Origin: JAXLRU01 sp046330935
GTDB lineage: Bacteria; Actinomycetota; Actinomycetes; Actinomycetales; Kineosporiaceae
Length of the DNA stretch: 64,000 nt
Direction of reading: 5' to 3'
NCBI GenBank assembly: GCA_046330935.1
Contig: JAXLRU010000003.1
Coordinates: forward strand, 558,001 to 622,000
The position numbers and the translations under genes are program-made. Shown piece after piece: positions 24,985 through 36,247 of this stretch (its first letter is position 1; each line of letters starts with the position of its first letter). The notes below the pieces were generated by a model. That model had not been told where the DNA came from. It did no database searches and saw only the letters and a program-made list of their open reading frames with translations.

Positions 24985-25320
24985 GTGGTCCCTCCGGGTG
25001 CCGGGCGCGAGGGTTTGCCTCGTCCGGGGCTGTGGACGCGAGAACGGCGTGCGCGGGTGCCTCGCAGCCGAACATCTCGCGATGCGGACGACAGAAGGGG
25101 GGTGGGCACCCCCGCGTAGACTCGACCACCGGTTCGACGCACGCTCTTCGCGCAGGTCAGGGCCCCGCTGGACGCCGTGGTGCGGCATCCGGGGGCGGCC
25201 TCGCCCCGAGGTGCCGGGACGCACGTCCTGGGCTTCAGGAGTCCCGCATCGGAGAGGGTGGACGACCGGTGCAGGGTGCCGCAACCGGCGGCACCGCGAC
25301 GAGCCCGAGGAGTGGGCACC
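24985..25320 (+). promoter_or_regulatory. Divergent promoter region and long leader of lysC
   Basis: 336 bp between the ABC exporter and lysC. TAGACT at 25117-25122 is a likely -10 box, giving a leader of about 190 nt rich in GC inverted segments (for example around 25185-25215). No known riboswitch motif was recognised. GAGGAG near 25308 is the lysC ribosome binding site. Confidence 0.4.
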
Positions 25321-26594
<1,274 letters not shown>

Positions 26595-26598
<4 letters not shown>

Positions 26599-27701
26599 GC
26601 GTCAACGCGCAGGGCCGCATCGCTTCTGGCGGACGGAGTAAGCCCACCCTGGCGGTCGTCGGGGCCACGGGCGCGGTCGGCACGGTGATGCTCGGCATCC
26701 TGTCCACGCGCGAGGACGTCTGGGGCGAGATCCGCCTCGTCGCCTCGGCCCGCAGCGCCGGCAAGGTGCTGCAGGTGCGCGGCGAGGACGTCGTGGTCCA
26801 GGCGATCGCCCCCGAGGTGTTCGACGGCGTCGACGTCGCCATGTTCGACGTCCCCGACGAGATCTCCGCCGAGTGGGGCCCGATCGCCGCCGCCCGCGGC
26901 GCCGTGGTGGTCGACAACTCCGGCGCGTTCCGGATGGACGCCGACGTGCCGCTCGTCGTCCCCGAGGTCAACCCCGAGGCGGCCCGCAACCGGCCCCGCG
27001 GGATCATCTCCAACCCCAACTGCACGACGTTGACGATGATGGACGCGCTCGGCGCGCTCCACTCGCGCTGGCAGCTCACCGAGCTGGTCGTGGCCTCCTA
27101 CCAGGCGGCCTCGGGTGCGGGGCAGCCCGGCATCGACCGGCTCTACGACGAGCTCGAGGTCGTCGCCGGGGCGCGCGGCCTGGGCCAGTCGACCGGTGAC
27201 GTCCGCCGCGCCGTCACCGACAAGCTCGGCGCGGACTCGCCGTTCCCCGCGCCGCTGGCGCTCAACGTCGTCCCGTTCGCCGGGTCGATCAAGGACGGCG
27301 GCTGGACGAGCGAGGAGCTGAAGGTCCGCAACGAGTCGCGCAAGATCCTCGGGATCCCCGACCTCAAGGTCTCGGCGACCTGCGTGCGCGTGCCGGTCGT
27401 GACGACGCACAGCCTCGCCGTGCACGCGGTGTTCGCCTCGCCGATCGACGTCGCCGAGGCCCGCGCCGCGCTGGAGGCCGCGCCGTCGGTGGTCGTCCTC
27501 GACGACGCCGCGAACAAGGTCTTCCCGACCCCGGCCGACGTGGTGGGCGAGGACCCGACCTACGTCGGGCGGATCCGGCAGGCGCTGGACTTCCCCAACA
27601 CCCTCGACCTGTTCGTGTGCGGCGACAACCTCCGCAAGGGCGCCGCGCTCAACACCGCGCAGATCGCCGAGCTGATCGCCAAGGAGTTCACGCAGGCCTG
27701 A
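26595..27701 (+). CDS. asd: Aspartate-semialdehyde dehydrogenase
   Basis: 368 aa. Reduces aspartyl phosphate to aspartate semialdehyde with NADPH. VVGATGAVGTVMLGIL is the nucleotide-binding loop, NPNCTT carries the catalytic Cys, and VPVVTTHSLAVH carries the catalytic His. ATG overlaps the lysC stop, so the two enzymes are translationally coupled. Slightly longer N-terminus (about 17 residues before the Rossmann fold) than the minimal family. Confidence 0.97.
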
Positions 27702-27717
27702 GGGCCGTGCGCGCGAG

Positions 27718-27744
27718 GGGCCGGGTGCGTCACGCACCCGGCCC
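27718..27744 (+). terminator. Terminator after lysC-asd
   Basis: GGGCCGGGTGCG (27718-27729) pairs perfectly with CGCACCCGGCCC (27733-27744), 3-nt loop, followed by TT. It may serve both strands, since the next gene is convergent. Confidence 0.8.
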
Positions 27745-27757
27745 TTCGGCGTTGTGC

Positions 27758-28188
27758 TCAGGCCGCAGCCGTTTGCGGGTTGCGGGTGCGGCCGAGCGCG
27801 ATCGAGGCGGTTGCCAGCACGATCAGGACGACGACCAGCCCCGCAAGCGTGGGGTTCACCCAGGCGGGGACGGCGGCCTCGACCGCGCCTGCGCCCGTGC
27901 GGCAGCTCAACCCCAAGGGCAGGGCGCGGCCGACGGCGTCGCCGCCCGCCGCGGAGCAGGCGCGGTCGCTCCACTCCTCGGCGACGAACACGTTCATCCC
28001 GGCCCAGCGGTACAGCATCGCCGCCGCCGCGACGCTCCCCGCGGCCCCCACCCGCAGCGCCGTGACGCGGCGATCGGGCGGGTTCGGGCGCACCACGCAG
28101 AACACCGCGTAGCCGACCGCTGCCCCGCCACGAGCAACGCCCCGACGGCCAGCGCGATCAGCCCCAGCGTCGACAGCACCTCGTCCAT
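27758..28188 (-). pseudogene. Small membrane protein gene with an apparent frameshift
   Basis: ATG 28186-28188 is preceded by GGGAGG and opens MDEVLSTLGLIALAVGALLV. The frame is then lost at a GGGG run near 28125, and the downstream frame continues GYAVFCVVRPNPPDRRVTALRVGAAG and ends at 27758 with a last membrane helix (LAGLVVVLIVLATASIAL). The combined product would be about 143 aa with three or four membrane segments and an outer Cys pair (RACSAAGG, LSCRTG). Either a sequencing indel or a recent mutation; family unknown. Confidence 0.6.
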
Positions 28189-28733
28189 CGCAGACCTCCC
28201 CGTCCTCGTGCTCCCAGACAACACCGGCGGGACGCCGCGCCGCCACCCTCGTCGCGTGACGATCAGATGACGCGACCTGTCAGCGCATCCCCAACGCCTA
28301 CTGGTGGAGCTCAGTGGTTGACCTTGTGCTGGCCCACCCTTTTCGCGGTCTGCTCGGGTCTACCGCCGAAGTGACGGTCCACGTTACTCACACGCCGAGC
28401 GCGACCGCGCAAAGCCTCCGTCGCACCCGTGCGACAACGAAGCTCATGTCAGCCGCGTACGGCGAGGAAACCGGATCTTCGGACCGTCGCCCAGGGGCCA
28501 CATCAAGCCCCGTCCCCCGCGTCACCGACCGTATGAGTCGCAACATCGAGACCCCCAAACGGGGCAGGGACTATGTCGAGACTGTGGGGCGCGGGTGGTG
28601 GAGGACGCGACCATGTTGAACGGCGACCGTGTCTACTTCTTTGCGCGAATTCTATGCCGTCAGGGAGATGAAACCAGAAGCCGGGGCGGCTGCCTGGTGC
28701 ACTCGGTTACGCACCGGTTGCCGTACCTTTCAA
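28189..28733. other. Non-coding left border of the accessory island
   Basis: 545 bp of lower GC with no supportable gene on either strand. Near 28275-28300 the sequence CTGTCAGCGCAT followed by CCCCAACGCCTA resembles the DNA just inside the right end of the ISL3 element at 33052-33080, so it may be a decayed IS end; the match is short and uncertain. Confidence 0.4.
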
Positions 28734-29055
28734 TTAGTGGAACCACGAGGTGCAGCCAGTGCCGCCCCCCTGCGGCACTGTCAAGCAGGATCGGTAGCTA
28801 AAGCCTGCTGACCGACCAAACATAAGTGTATACACTGATTGCCCATTGTTGACGGGCTTGGTGTAGTAACTCGTAGCGCCATTGTAGTCGTAGCGCTTCT
28901 CGATGTCGATGACAGCACTCCGGTACCCTCCGTCGGAGTAATTGAGGATTCGTGTCCAGTAGGCGTTGCACGCGGCCGAGTAGCGAAGCTCGGCGGTCGG
29001 GTCGTCCCCGGCACTTGCGCCGCATTTGCTTTCGTTACGGCATCAGAGCCGCATC
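28734..29055 (-). pseudogene. DUF2690-family secreted protein gene, 5' end lost
   Basis: The minus strand encodes ELRYSAACNAYWTRI, then IEKRYDYNGATSYYTKPVNN, GQSVYTLMFGRSAG and a C-terminus ending GTGCTSWFH with stop TAA at 28734-28736. These are hallmarks of the DUF2690 (YjfA-like) domain. Upstream, CGSDAVTKANA, the usual start of this domain, is in another frame, so at least one frameshift is present. The gene is cut at about 29055 by the ISL3 fragment, which removed its signal sequence and promoter. Confidence 0.6.
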
Positions 29056-30034
29056 CGCCCGGGCCAGGACCACCGCCCGCCTGCGGGAGCAGCTGCTCAC
29101 CGCGGTCCTGGCCGGGCGGTCCGTCGCCGAGGTCGCCGCCTCGTACGGGGTGTCGTGGTGGACGGTCCAGGCCGTCCTCAACGCCGCCGCCCTGCTCGGC
29201 ATCGACCCCGGCGCGGCCAGCCCCGCGGCGACTGGGCATCGACGAGCACCGCTACCGGTCGGTGCGGTACTGGCGCGACGAGCACGGCACCTGGCGCCGG
29301 TACGAGCCCTGGATGTCCACGATCGTCGACGTCGACACCGGGGGCGTCCTCGGCGTGGTCGACGGACGCGGCGCCGCCGGGGTCGCTGCGTGGCTGGCGG
29401 CCAGGCCTCAGGAGTGGCGGGACCGGGTCGAGGTCGTCGCGATCGACCCCTCTGCGGCGTTCCGCGCCGCACTACGTGACCAGCTCCCGCAGGCGGCGGT
29501 CAGTGTCGACGCGTTCCACCTGGTCAAACCAGCCAACGACACCCTGACCCGGGTCCGGCAGCGCCTCGCCCGCCAGACCAAGGGCCGCCGCAGCCGCGAT
29601 CGACCCGGTCTGGACCAACCGGCGACTCCTGCTTCGCGCTGGGGACACCCTCAGCCCAGCCGGCCTGGCCCGGCTCCGGGCGACGTTCACCGCCGACGAC
29701 CCCGCAGGAGATCGCCGCCGCGTGGGCGGTGAAGGAACGCCTCCGCCACCTCCTGCACGCCACCACCCTCACCGACCTCGACCACCGTCGGGACCTGTTC
29801 ACCGACGCCGTCACCGCTGCCGCGATACCCGAAACCGACCGGCTCGCCGCGACCATCACCACCTGGTGGCCGGCCATCGAAGTCCTCGTCATCACCAGCG
29901 TCACCAACGCCCGCACCGAAGGCCGCCAACACCACCATCAAGCAGATCAAGCGCACCGGCCGCGGCTTCACCACCAGCCCCCACCACTACAAGACCCGTA
30001 TCCTCCTCGCCAGCGCCGCCGGACGGCAGCGTGA
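29056..30034 (+). pseudogene. ISL3 transposase remnant (5' deleted, several frameshifts)
   Basis: Pieces in different frames read in order: ARTTARLREQLLTAVLAGRS, YGVSWWTVQAVLNAAALLGI, LGIDEHRYRSVRYWRDEHGT, VDTGGVLGVVDGRGAAGVAA, DPSAAFRAALRDQLPQAAVS, DTLTRVRQRLARQTKGRR, VKERLRHLLHATTLTDLDHR, and TTIKQIKRTGRGF. This is the ISL3 (DDE_Tnp_ISL3) domain order. At least four frame changes make it non-functional, and the zinc-ribbon N-terminus is deleted. Confidence 0.82.
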
Positions 30035-30077
30035 ACACCCAGGTCAACACAGACATCACGCTGAAATCCGAAGAGCC
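29056..30077 (+). mobile_element. ISL3-family element, left-truncated copy
   Basis: From 29056 the sequence is a close match to the complete ISL3 copy at 36248-37673, starting about 420 bp into it. Its right inverted repeat (complement begins GGCTCTTCGGATTTCAGCGT) ends at 30077. The left end is missing, replaced by the DUF2690 fragment, which indicates a deletion after insertion. No target duplication can be assigned. Confidence 0.8.
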
Positions 30078-30814
30078 TTCAATAGTTCTCTCGTGAAATT
30101 AATGACATTGGTAGACATGAGCGGAATTCTGGGAAAGAGTGTCCGCGCTCGAGCTTTATGGCCTGGCCCTATCTTTGGTTCTTGGACCTTTATCGGCTCT
30201 TCACAGTTGAGGGTGTAGCCCGTCGATGATCTTGCTTCGGAAGCCACCGGTCTCCAAGAGTGAGCGGGCTATGTAGTGGGTGAGGTTGCGGAAGCCCAGC
30301 GCGGTGCCGCGGAGGTGTTCGAGGCGGCCGTTGATAGCTTCGGTGGGGCCGTTGCTGGTGCCAGGTCGGTCGAAGTAGGCCAGGACGTCGGCGGCGCGGC
30401 GGTTGAGGGTGCGGCCCAGGCGACGCAGCTCGCCGAGGGCGGCAGGGACGCCCTGGGCAAGGCTGTTGATCACTTGTTGGAGGTGGGCTCGTCCCTGAGC
30501 TCGGTCAGGGTGACGGTAAGCGGCGATGATCTGCTGGTAGACGCCCCAGGTGGCCTCGACCTCGACGTGCTCCTCGACGGCGAACAGGGCGTGTAGCCGG
30601 GTCTGCTGTCGGGGGGTGAGCAGGTCGGTCCCGGTAGTCAGGAGGCGGCGGGCGGCGAACAGCGGGTCCCCGGCCCGCCCGCGGTGCCCGGTCGTGTCGT
30701 GCTGGACGCGCTGTCGGACCCGTTGGAGGGCGTCACCGGCGAGGCGGACGACGTGGAAGGGGTCCATCACGGTCACCGCGTCGGGCAGTTCCTCGGTAGC
30801 GGCGGTCTTGAACC

Positions 30815-32230
30815 GGGCCTGTCAAGTTTTCCGTGTAAGGGCGGGTAGGAGTGGGGGTCATTAGATGTGGTCGAGTCGTCCTGGGAAGAGCTGGACGAGG
30901 GTGTTGAGCGCTTGCTTCCAGCCGAGGGTTCCGGTTCCTGATGTTCCTCCTCTTCTGGTGTCCATGTTCCGGATGACGAGGTAGAGCAGTTTCAGAGCAG
31001 ATTCGTCGGAGGGAAAATGCCCACGATTCTTGATCACCTTCCGCAGGACCGAGTTCATGGATTCGATGGTGTTCGTCGTGTAGACGACCTTACGCAGCTC
31101 GGGTGGGTAGTCCAGGAACAGGATGAACTCGGCCAAGCGCAGCGCACGCCGCGACCGCGCCGGGGTACTTCTTCCCCCAAGCCGTGTCGAACTCTTGAGG
31201 GCGAGTTCGGCGGCTTCGACGCTGGGTGCGGTGTAGATCTCCCGCATGCTCGCGGTGATTTTCTTCCGGTCGCCGTAGGGGACGAACTTCATCGCATTCC
31301 GCAGGACGTGGACGACGCAGGTCTGCACGACGGTGTCGGGGAACACGCCCCTGACCGCGTCGGGCAGCCCGGTGAACCGTCACAGCACAGGATCAGGACG
31401 TCACGCAGGCCGCGGTTGCGCAGCTGGGTCCGGGACCTGGTTCCAGAACTTCGCCGACTCGGTCTCGTCGATCCACACGCCCAGGACGTGCTTGCGGCCC
31501 TCGACGTCCACGCCCACGACCAGGTGCGCTACCTTGATCGTGACCGCACCCTTGTCCTTGACGCGGAGGCGGATCGCGTCGACGTACATGATCGGGTAGA
31601 CCTCGTCGACCGGACGGTTCTGCCAAACCGTGATCTCATCGACGACCACATCGGTGACGTTACTGATCAACGTCGGCGATGCGTCGACGCCGTAGACCTC
31701 CTCCAAGTGGTCGGCGATGTCACGGGTCGTCATCCCCGCGCATACAAGCTCAAGATCATTTCGTCGATCTGCCCGAGCCGCGGCTCCCGCTTCCGGGACG
31801 ATCTTCCGGTTCGAACGTCGAATTCCGGTCCCGAGGAACGTTCACCTCCACGGGACCGTGGGTCGTCGCGACGGTCTTCGTGCCGAACCCGTTCCGGCTG
31901 TTCCCGGTGCCATTCCCGGCAGGGTCACCTGGATCGTATCCGACGTGGTCGGTCATCTCCGCGCCCAGTGCCCGCTCCAAGACGGCCTTCATCAACTGGT
32001 TCAACAGGCCGCCCGCCCCCTCCAAAGGGGTGCCGGCCCGCTTTGCGTCCGCCAACAACGCATCGATCGCCGCCGGGCTCAACGCCCGCGCCACCCGAAC
32101 CGCGGCCTCACGGTCCACGATGCCGTCCTCACCAACAGGAATCTCAATACGCACAGTCGCGCATCCTATCCAGTCCGGATACCGGACCAAGAATGCCCAC
32201 CCGCGCTTACACAGAAGAACTTACAGTCCC
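30815..32230 (-). mobile_element. IS256-family element nested in the ISL3 element (1416 bp)
   Basis: Imperfect terminal repeats of about 35 bp: 30815 begins GGGCCTGTCAAGTTTTCCGT; the other end, read inward from 32230, begins GGGACTGTAAGTTCTTCTGT. CTTGAACC is duplicated at 30807-30814 and 32231-32238. Reading across one duplication copy restores the ISL3 transposase (FSGFK followed by TAATEEL), which proves the nesting order. Confidence 0.9.
30861..32190 (-). pseudogene. IS256 (mutator) transposase, frameshifted into three pieces
   Basis: Pieces on the minus strand: 32190-31756 (LLNQLMKAVLERALGAEMTD, HGPVEVNVPRDRNSTFEPE), 31733-31401 (MTTRDIADHLEEVYGVDASP, VDAIRLRVKDKGAVTIKVAH, LGVWIDETESAKFW) and 31346-30861 (VVQTCVVHVLRNAMKFVPYG, YTTNTIESMNSVLRKVIKNR). 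Together they cover a complete Transposase_mut protein of normal length. Two frame changes, near 31750 and 31380, break it. Confidence 0.85.
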
Positions 32231-33286
32231 CTTGAACCCGCTGAATCCGTCCATCGCCACGACCTCGATCCCTGACCGCCAGGTCGGGTCCTGGGCGGCC
32301 AGCCAGGTCTTGAACGCCTGCTTGGAGCGGCCTTCGACCATGGCCAGCAGCCGGGAGGGGCCGGTGCCGTCCCGGACCGGCGTCAGGTCGATGACCACGG
32401 TGACGAACCCGTCCCCGCCGTGGTGGGTGTGCCGCCACACGTGCTCATCGACGCCGATCACCGCGACCCCGTCGAGGCGGCCAGGCGCGTCGATCAGCAG
32501 CCGCTGCCCATGCTCGGCGAGGACGGCGTCGTTGGCGGTGTTCCACGCCACGCCCAGCCCGGCAGCGATCCGGTGATGCTCAGATGCGCCACGACCAGGC
32601 CTTCCAGCGCCCACCGCAACCCACCACGGGAGATCTTCGCCCGCGGTGGGGCAGCCGTGGAGTGTCCTGACGCCACGTGCCCGCGGGCCGTGCAGCGGTA
32701 GCGGCGCACTCTGACCAGCAGCGTCGTGGGACGCCAACCCAGCAGCTCGTGCGCCAGCCGCCGGGTCACGCTGCCGCGCACCCGGCCCCAACCTTCCACC
32801 GCCGGCCACCAGTCATCAACTTGGACGACCCGACACGCCAGCACAGCCCGATCAGGCTGGACGAGCTGCCCGAGGACCTCCAGGCCCAGCTCGTCCACGC
32901 GTGTGAACGTCGTCAGATCAGCAGCAGCGAGAAGGTAGCGTCAGGCATGTCGAGGTCTTCCGGGTGGCTGGCGTAGGAACCTCCATGATCGGAAGACCTC
33001 AGCCCCGGCACCCGGCCACCACGCCGACCCAGCCCCACCGCCCAGAGCTCACCCGTCAGCGCATGATCACCCCAACGGCTACACCCTCAACTATGAAGAG
33101 CCCCTTTATCGGCGCCTTTCCTCAGGGGGTTCCTACTTCCGCGTCTCCCGGACTGCGTTCTGGCCCTCCTACGCCTCCGCTATCGGGAATTCGTCGTGCG
33201 GGCATGAGCAGCGATCACCGCGAGTGGAGTCCGGGCCTGCTTCCTTAAAACTTGTCCGTGCCGTCCCCGGCCCCCGTGCTGGCCCT

Positions 33287-33592
33287 TCACCTCCGCCGTG
33301 CCGCGCCGGTCATCGCGGAAGCGGCGCGCAGCAAGACGGCCATGGCCAACAAGCAAAAGCAAATGGGGACAGCGAAGAAGCCGTTCAGCTGCAGCACATA
33401 GAACACCGTGCTGGTGTGACCCCGTGTCACCAAGAGCCAGGGCAAGGAGACCATGATCGTCCCCATGGTGACCGCGAAAGCGGACAGCACGAATCGAAAG
33501 CTCAGTGCGTGGGCGCGGATCAGGCGCTCGACCGCTGCGGCCACCAGGGCGACGGGCAGCACCACGCACTCCGGCTGGAAACCGGGCCACAT
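33287..33592 (-). CDS. Small membrane protein, unknown
   Basis: 101 aa, ATG 33592 with GAGG about 7 nt upstream. About three hydrophobic segments: VVLPVALVAAAVERLI, VLSAFAVTMGTIMVSLPWLLV and GFFAVPICFCLLAMAVLLR. No recognised family. It lies 76 bp downstream of the Tat-signal gene on the same strand and may be the last gene of that operon, though no overlap links them. Confidence 0.55.
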   Translation of the reverse strand: MWPGFQPECVVLPVALVAAAVERLIRAHALSFRFVLSAFAVTMGTIMVSLPWLLVTRGHTSTVFYVLQLNGFFAVPICFCLLAMAVLLRAASAMTGAARRR

Positions 33593-33668
33593 GCGACCTC
33601 ACGATTCCTCTCGTCCCGATCGCCTCTTGGATGAAGGCCCCGCTGGCCGGCCGGGGGTGGTGGGCAGG

Positions 33669-34715
33669 CTAGGCGACGTTGCAGTCCAGCCGCAACCACT
33701 CCTCACGGGCCGTGAGGCGCTGGCCCACCGTCGAGAGATGGCCGGCCCAGGCAACGAGGGGGTGGAAGAAGCCGGGCAAAGGCCCGGTCGGAGTAAGACA
33801 GGCGATGTCGAAGCCGCACTCTAGCACGTCGTTCGCGCGAAGATGCTCGTCGAACTGCCAGGTCAGCCGAACGGATTCACCCAGGAACTGTTGGTTTAAC
33901 ATGCGTCCGACGCGGCGGCTCGTCCGACCGTTGACGATCACGGAGGCGATTTCAATATGCCTCGCGACCCGACGGTCGAGCGTGATGTCAAGGGCCGGCG
34001 GCGCGGGAAGCGGTCCCGGCCCTGTCGAACGAAGGCTCACGAGCTCCGGGACCGCAGTCTTGAAGGCATCATCGCACCAGCTGACCGTCCGCCACGTTCC
34101 CGAGATGTCAACTCCCCAGGGCCGGGTGAGGCCTTGGGGCTGCGATGCGAGGGGTTGAAGCCTTCCCATGCTGACGGTCCTGCCCTTGGCGTGCATCGTG
34201 GCAGCGGAAGTAGCAGGGCCGCGGACGAGATCGACCGGATACGGCGCGTTCGCCGTCGCGATCACGATGACGCCGGAGGGGCGCGCCGACGTCCCCGCCG
34301 GGAGCGGCCGGGGCAGGACCACCGTGACCCGCCCGGGGGCCGAGTCCCGCAGCCGCTCCAGCGGACGAAAGCCCTCGGCCGTCAGGAGGTACGGACACTC
34401 GAGCCCGTGGAACAACCGCGGATCGTAGCGAATCTCGATCTGGGTGCCGGTCGGCACCGCCTCGCCGTTGACGATTTCCAGGGCTAACTGGCGAGGGATG
34501 CGCAGCGTCCCCTCGGGGCCGGGCAGCGTGAGAAGGGGGCCGTCGAGAGCGCGCAGATCTAGCAGCGAGGCCGCCAGCGACGAAGGGCTGACAGTCGCGT
34601 TCACAGCGCCCGAGGCGAGCAAGGTGACGCTGACCGCGATGAACGAGCGCCGGCTGACAATAGCAGACTGGCTGCCGCGTCGGGATGTGGTAGTCCTGGA
34701 TTGCACTGGTCTCAC
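33669..34715 (-). CDS. Tat-exported protein of unknown function, partner of the DUF1906-type gene
   Basis: 348 aa. The N-terminus has a twin-arginine signal: VSRRSFIAVSVTLLASGAVN (about residues 20-40). The mature part is beta-rich, with PRQLALEIVNGEAVPTGTQI, VTVVLPRPLPAGTS, AIL-type strands and LTWQFDEHLRANDVLECGF. It resembles an immunoglobulin-like or adhesin-type fold but matches nothing I can name. The GTG start at 34713-34715 overlaps the stop of the upstream large gene (GTGA), so the two are coupled. Codon use is less GC-biased than in the flanking core genes. Confidence 0.7.
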   Translation of the reverse strand: MRPVQSRTTTSRRGSQSAIVSRRSFIAVSVTLLASGAVNATVSPSSLAASLLDLRALDGPLLTLPGPEGTLRIPRQLALEIVNGEAVPTGTQIEIRYDPRLFHGLECPYLLTAEGFRPLERLRDSAPGRVTVVLPRPLPAGTSARPSGVIVIATANAPYPVDLVRGPATSAATMHAKGRTVSMGRLQPLASQPQGLTRPWGVDISGTWRTVSWCDDAFKTAVPELVSLRSTGPGPLPAPPALDITLDRRVARHIEIASVIVNGRTSRRVGRMLNQQFLGESVRLTWQFDEHLRANDVLECGFDIACLTPTGPLPGFFHPLVAWAGHLSTVGQRLTAREEWLRLDCNVA

Positions 34716-36239
34716 GCTCCGAACGTCGAGACGAAGTCGGCGAAGGCGGTCGTCACTCCTTTGACGGAGGCGGCAGCGGAAACTTGAAGAAATTCTGGAG
34801 TCGGATAGCTGAGCTCTGCGAATTGGGCGAACCAGAACGCCTCTCGCGCGGTCAGCAGCTTGGTGTCGGTGGTTCCACCGACGAGCGCGTCGCGCGCCCC
34901 GGCCGCCACGAGGTCCACCGATCCCTTGAAACGCTGCCGAAAGAAGCGGCGATAACGCGTGCTGGCGGCCTTGGGTGTGGCGTAATCGCGCTTGAAGAGG
35001 GTAGATAGCTTCGCCTGGGGATCGCGGCGGCAGACGAGGCCCATGTTCATGGCGTCCACGTCGGCCATGTAGTCGGAGAGGGCGAAGAACGTGTCGGTCG
35101 TGGGGGCCCCCATCCGCTCCTTCGCCCACGCATAAGCCTCGCCGCCATCGAGTCCCGACTGAAGGAATTGTCCGAGGATGCTTAAGAGGTCACCTCCCCA
35201 ACCTCCGAAGTCGCCCGCGGCGGCCGTGCCCGGCTTTACCATCCCGTGGTTGAGGACGGCGCCGAAGGATGCCCCGAAGTGTGCAAGGTCGCCGACTTGG
35301 TAATAGCGGGGGTCCCAGAGGAAACAGGAATCGGGCCGCCCTTCGTAGTTCTCCGCGAAGGCGACGAAGTCCTTGTCGATCTCCCCGAAAATGTAGTCAG
35401 CAAACTCAAAGTCGTACTTCCCTCCGCTGTAGCGCAGGTACTGGGCCGTCAGTTCGGCGACGCTGAAGCCGCTGTGGCCCTGCGCCTGCCATTGCTGCGC
35501 CCTGGCCTCCACCCAGGCGAGGAACGTGTACAGGGGGTCGTTGCGGTCCCGGGGCCGGGTCACGGTAGCCACGCCGAGGTCGAGACCGGACACGGCATCC
35601 TTGTCGATCTCTGCCGCGCCGGCCGTACCCGGGGCGACCACGAGGTTCTGGATCTGATCGAAGGCCCAGTTGTCCGGAAGTCGATACCCCAGATTACCGC
35701 TGTACCCGGTCGACATACCCGAAACGAAACTCATGCTGGACAACCCGGAGTCGGACAGGCGACCGCAGACGTTGCGAGTACCGTAGGCGCCCACGGCGTA
35801 GCTGCTGCCGTCGTGCTTGACCGCGTCCACGACACCTCGGAAATGAGGGATGACGGCGGCGGTCACTTCCGAGTCCTGGGGGTCGAAGTCGACGGCGAAG
35901 TAGATGACCGTCCCCTTGGGTAGGCCGAGCGAGCGGGCGGACGCGCAGGCGTTCGCCCCCGCGGTGAGGCCCTGGCTGTAGCTGAAGCTCGACGCCGTGT
36001 TGTTCGATTCCTGCCAGATAGGGAAGAACGACAGCCCGTTGTCGTGGATCAGTGCGATTTCCGAGCTGGTGAGGATCTTGGTCGTGCCGCCCGAGAGATA
36101 GCGTCCGGCAATCTTGTACCCGGCCGCCTTGAGGGTGGAGATGCGCGCCTGGTTCAGCGGGAGCTTGCAGTCGAAGGCGGCGGCGGGGCGGTCGGGGTCC
36201 CCAGTAGAGACCAGCAACGCCATCCAGGTGGCGAAGTCC

Positions 36240-36247
36240 GCCTTACC
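36240..36247. repeat. ISL3 target site duplication, left copy (GCCTTACC)
   Basis: GCCTTACC is repeated at 37674-37681 immediately outside the element ends. Confidence 0.92.

Larger units (their letters stand above)
30201..32948 (-). pseudogene. ISL3 transposase, interrupted by IS256 and frameshifted
   Basis: The 5' part lies at 32948 to 32231: an ATG opening MPDATFS, then VDELGLEVLGQLVQPDRAVL, AWNTANDAVLAEHGQRLLID, VIGVDEHVWRHTHHGGDGF and VVAMDGFSGFK. The 3' part (30814-30201) continues TAATEELPDAVTVMDPFHVVRLAGDAL in about 200 residues, with NGPTEAINGRLEHLRGTALG, ending in the left repeat. The IS256 insertion splits the DDE domain. Frame changes near 32920 and 32570 are independent of the insertion. 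Confidence 0.85.
30195..33102 (-). mobile_element. Second, distinct ISL3-family element, split by a nested IS256 element
   Basis: Terminal repeats of 26 bp with one mismatch begin GGCTCTTCACAGTTGAGGGT at 30195 and end at 33102. CCTTTATC is duplicated at 30187-30194 and 33103-33110, the 8-bp duplication of ISL3 elements. Without the nested IS256 and its duplication the element is about 1484 bp. Its ends differ from the other two ISL3 copies here, so it is another ISL3 lineage. Confidence 0.88.

Noticed and set aside
24985..25320. Lysine riboswitch before lysC
   Set aside because: No conserved lysine-riboswitch core was recognised, and such riboswitches are not typical of this gene in actinobacteria.
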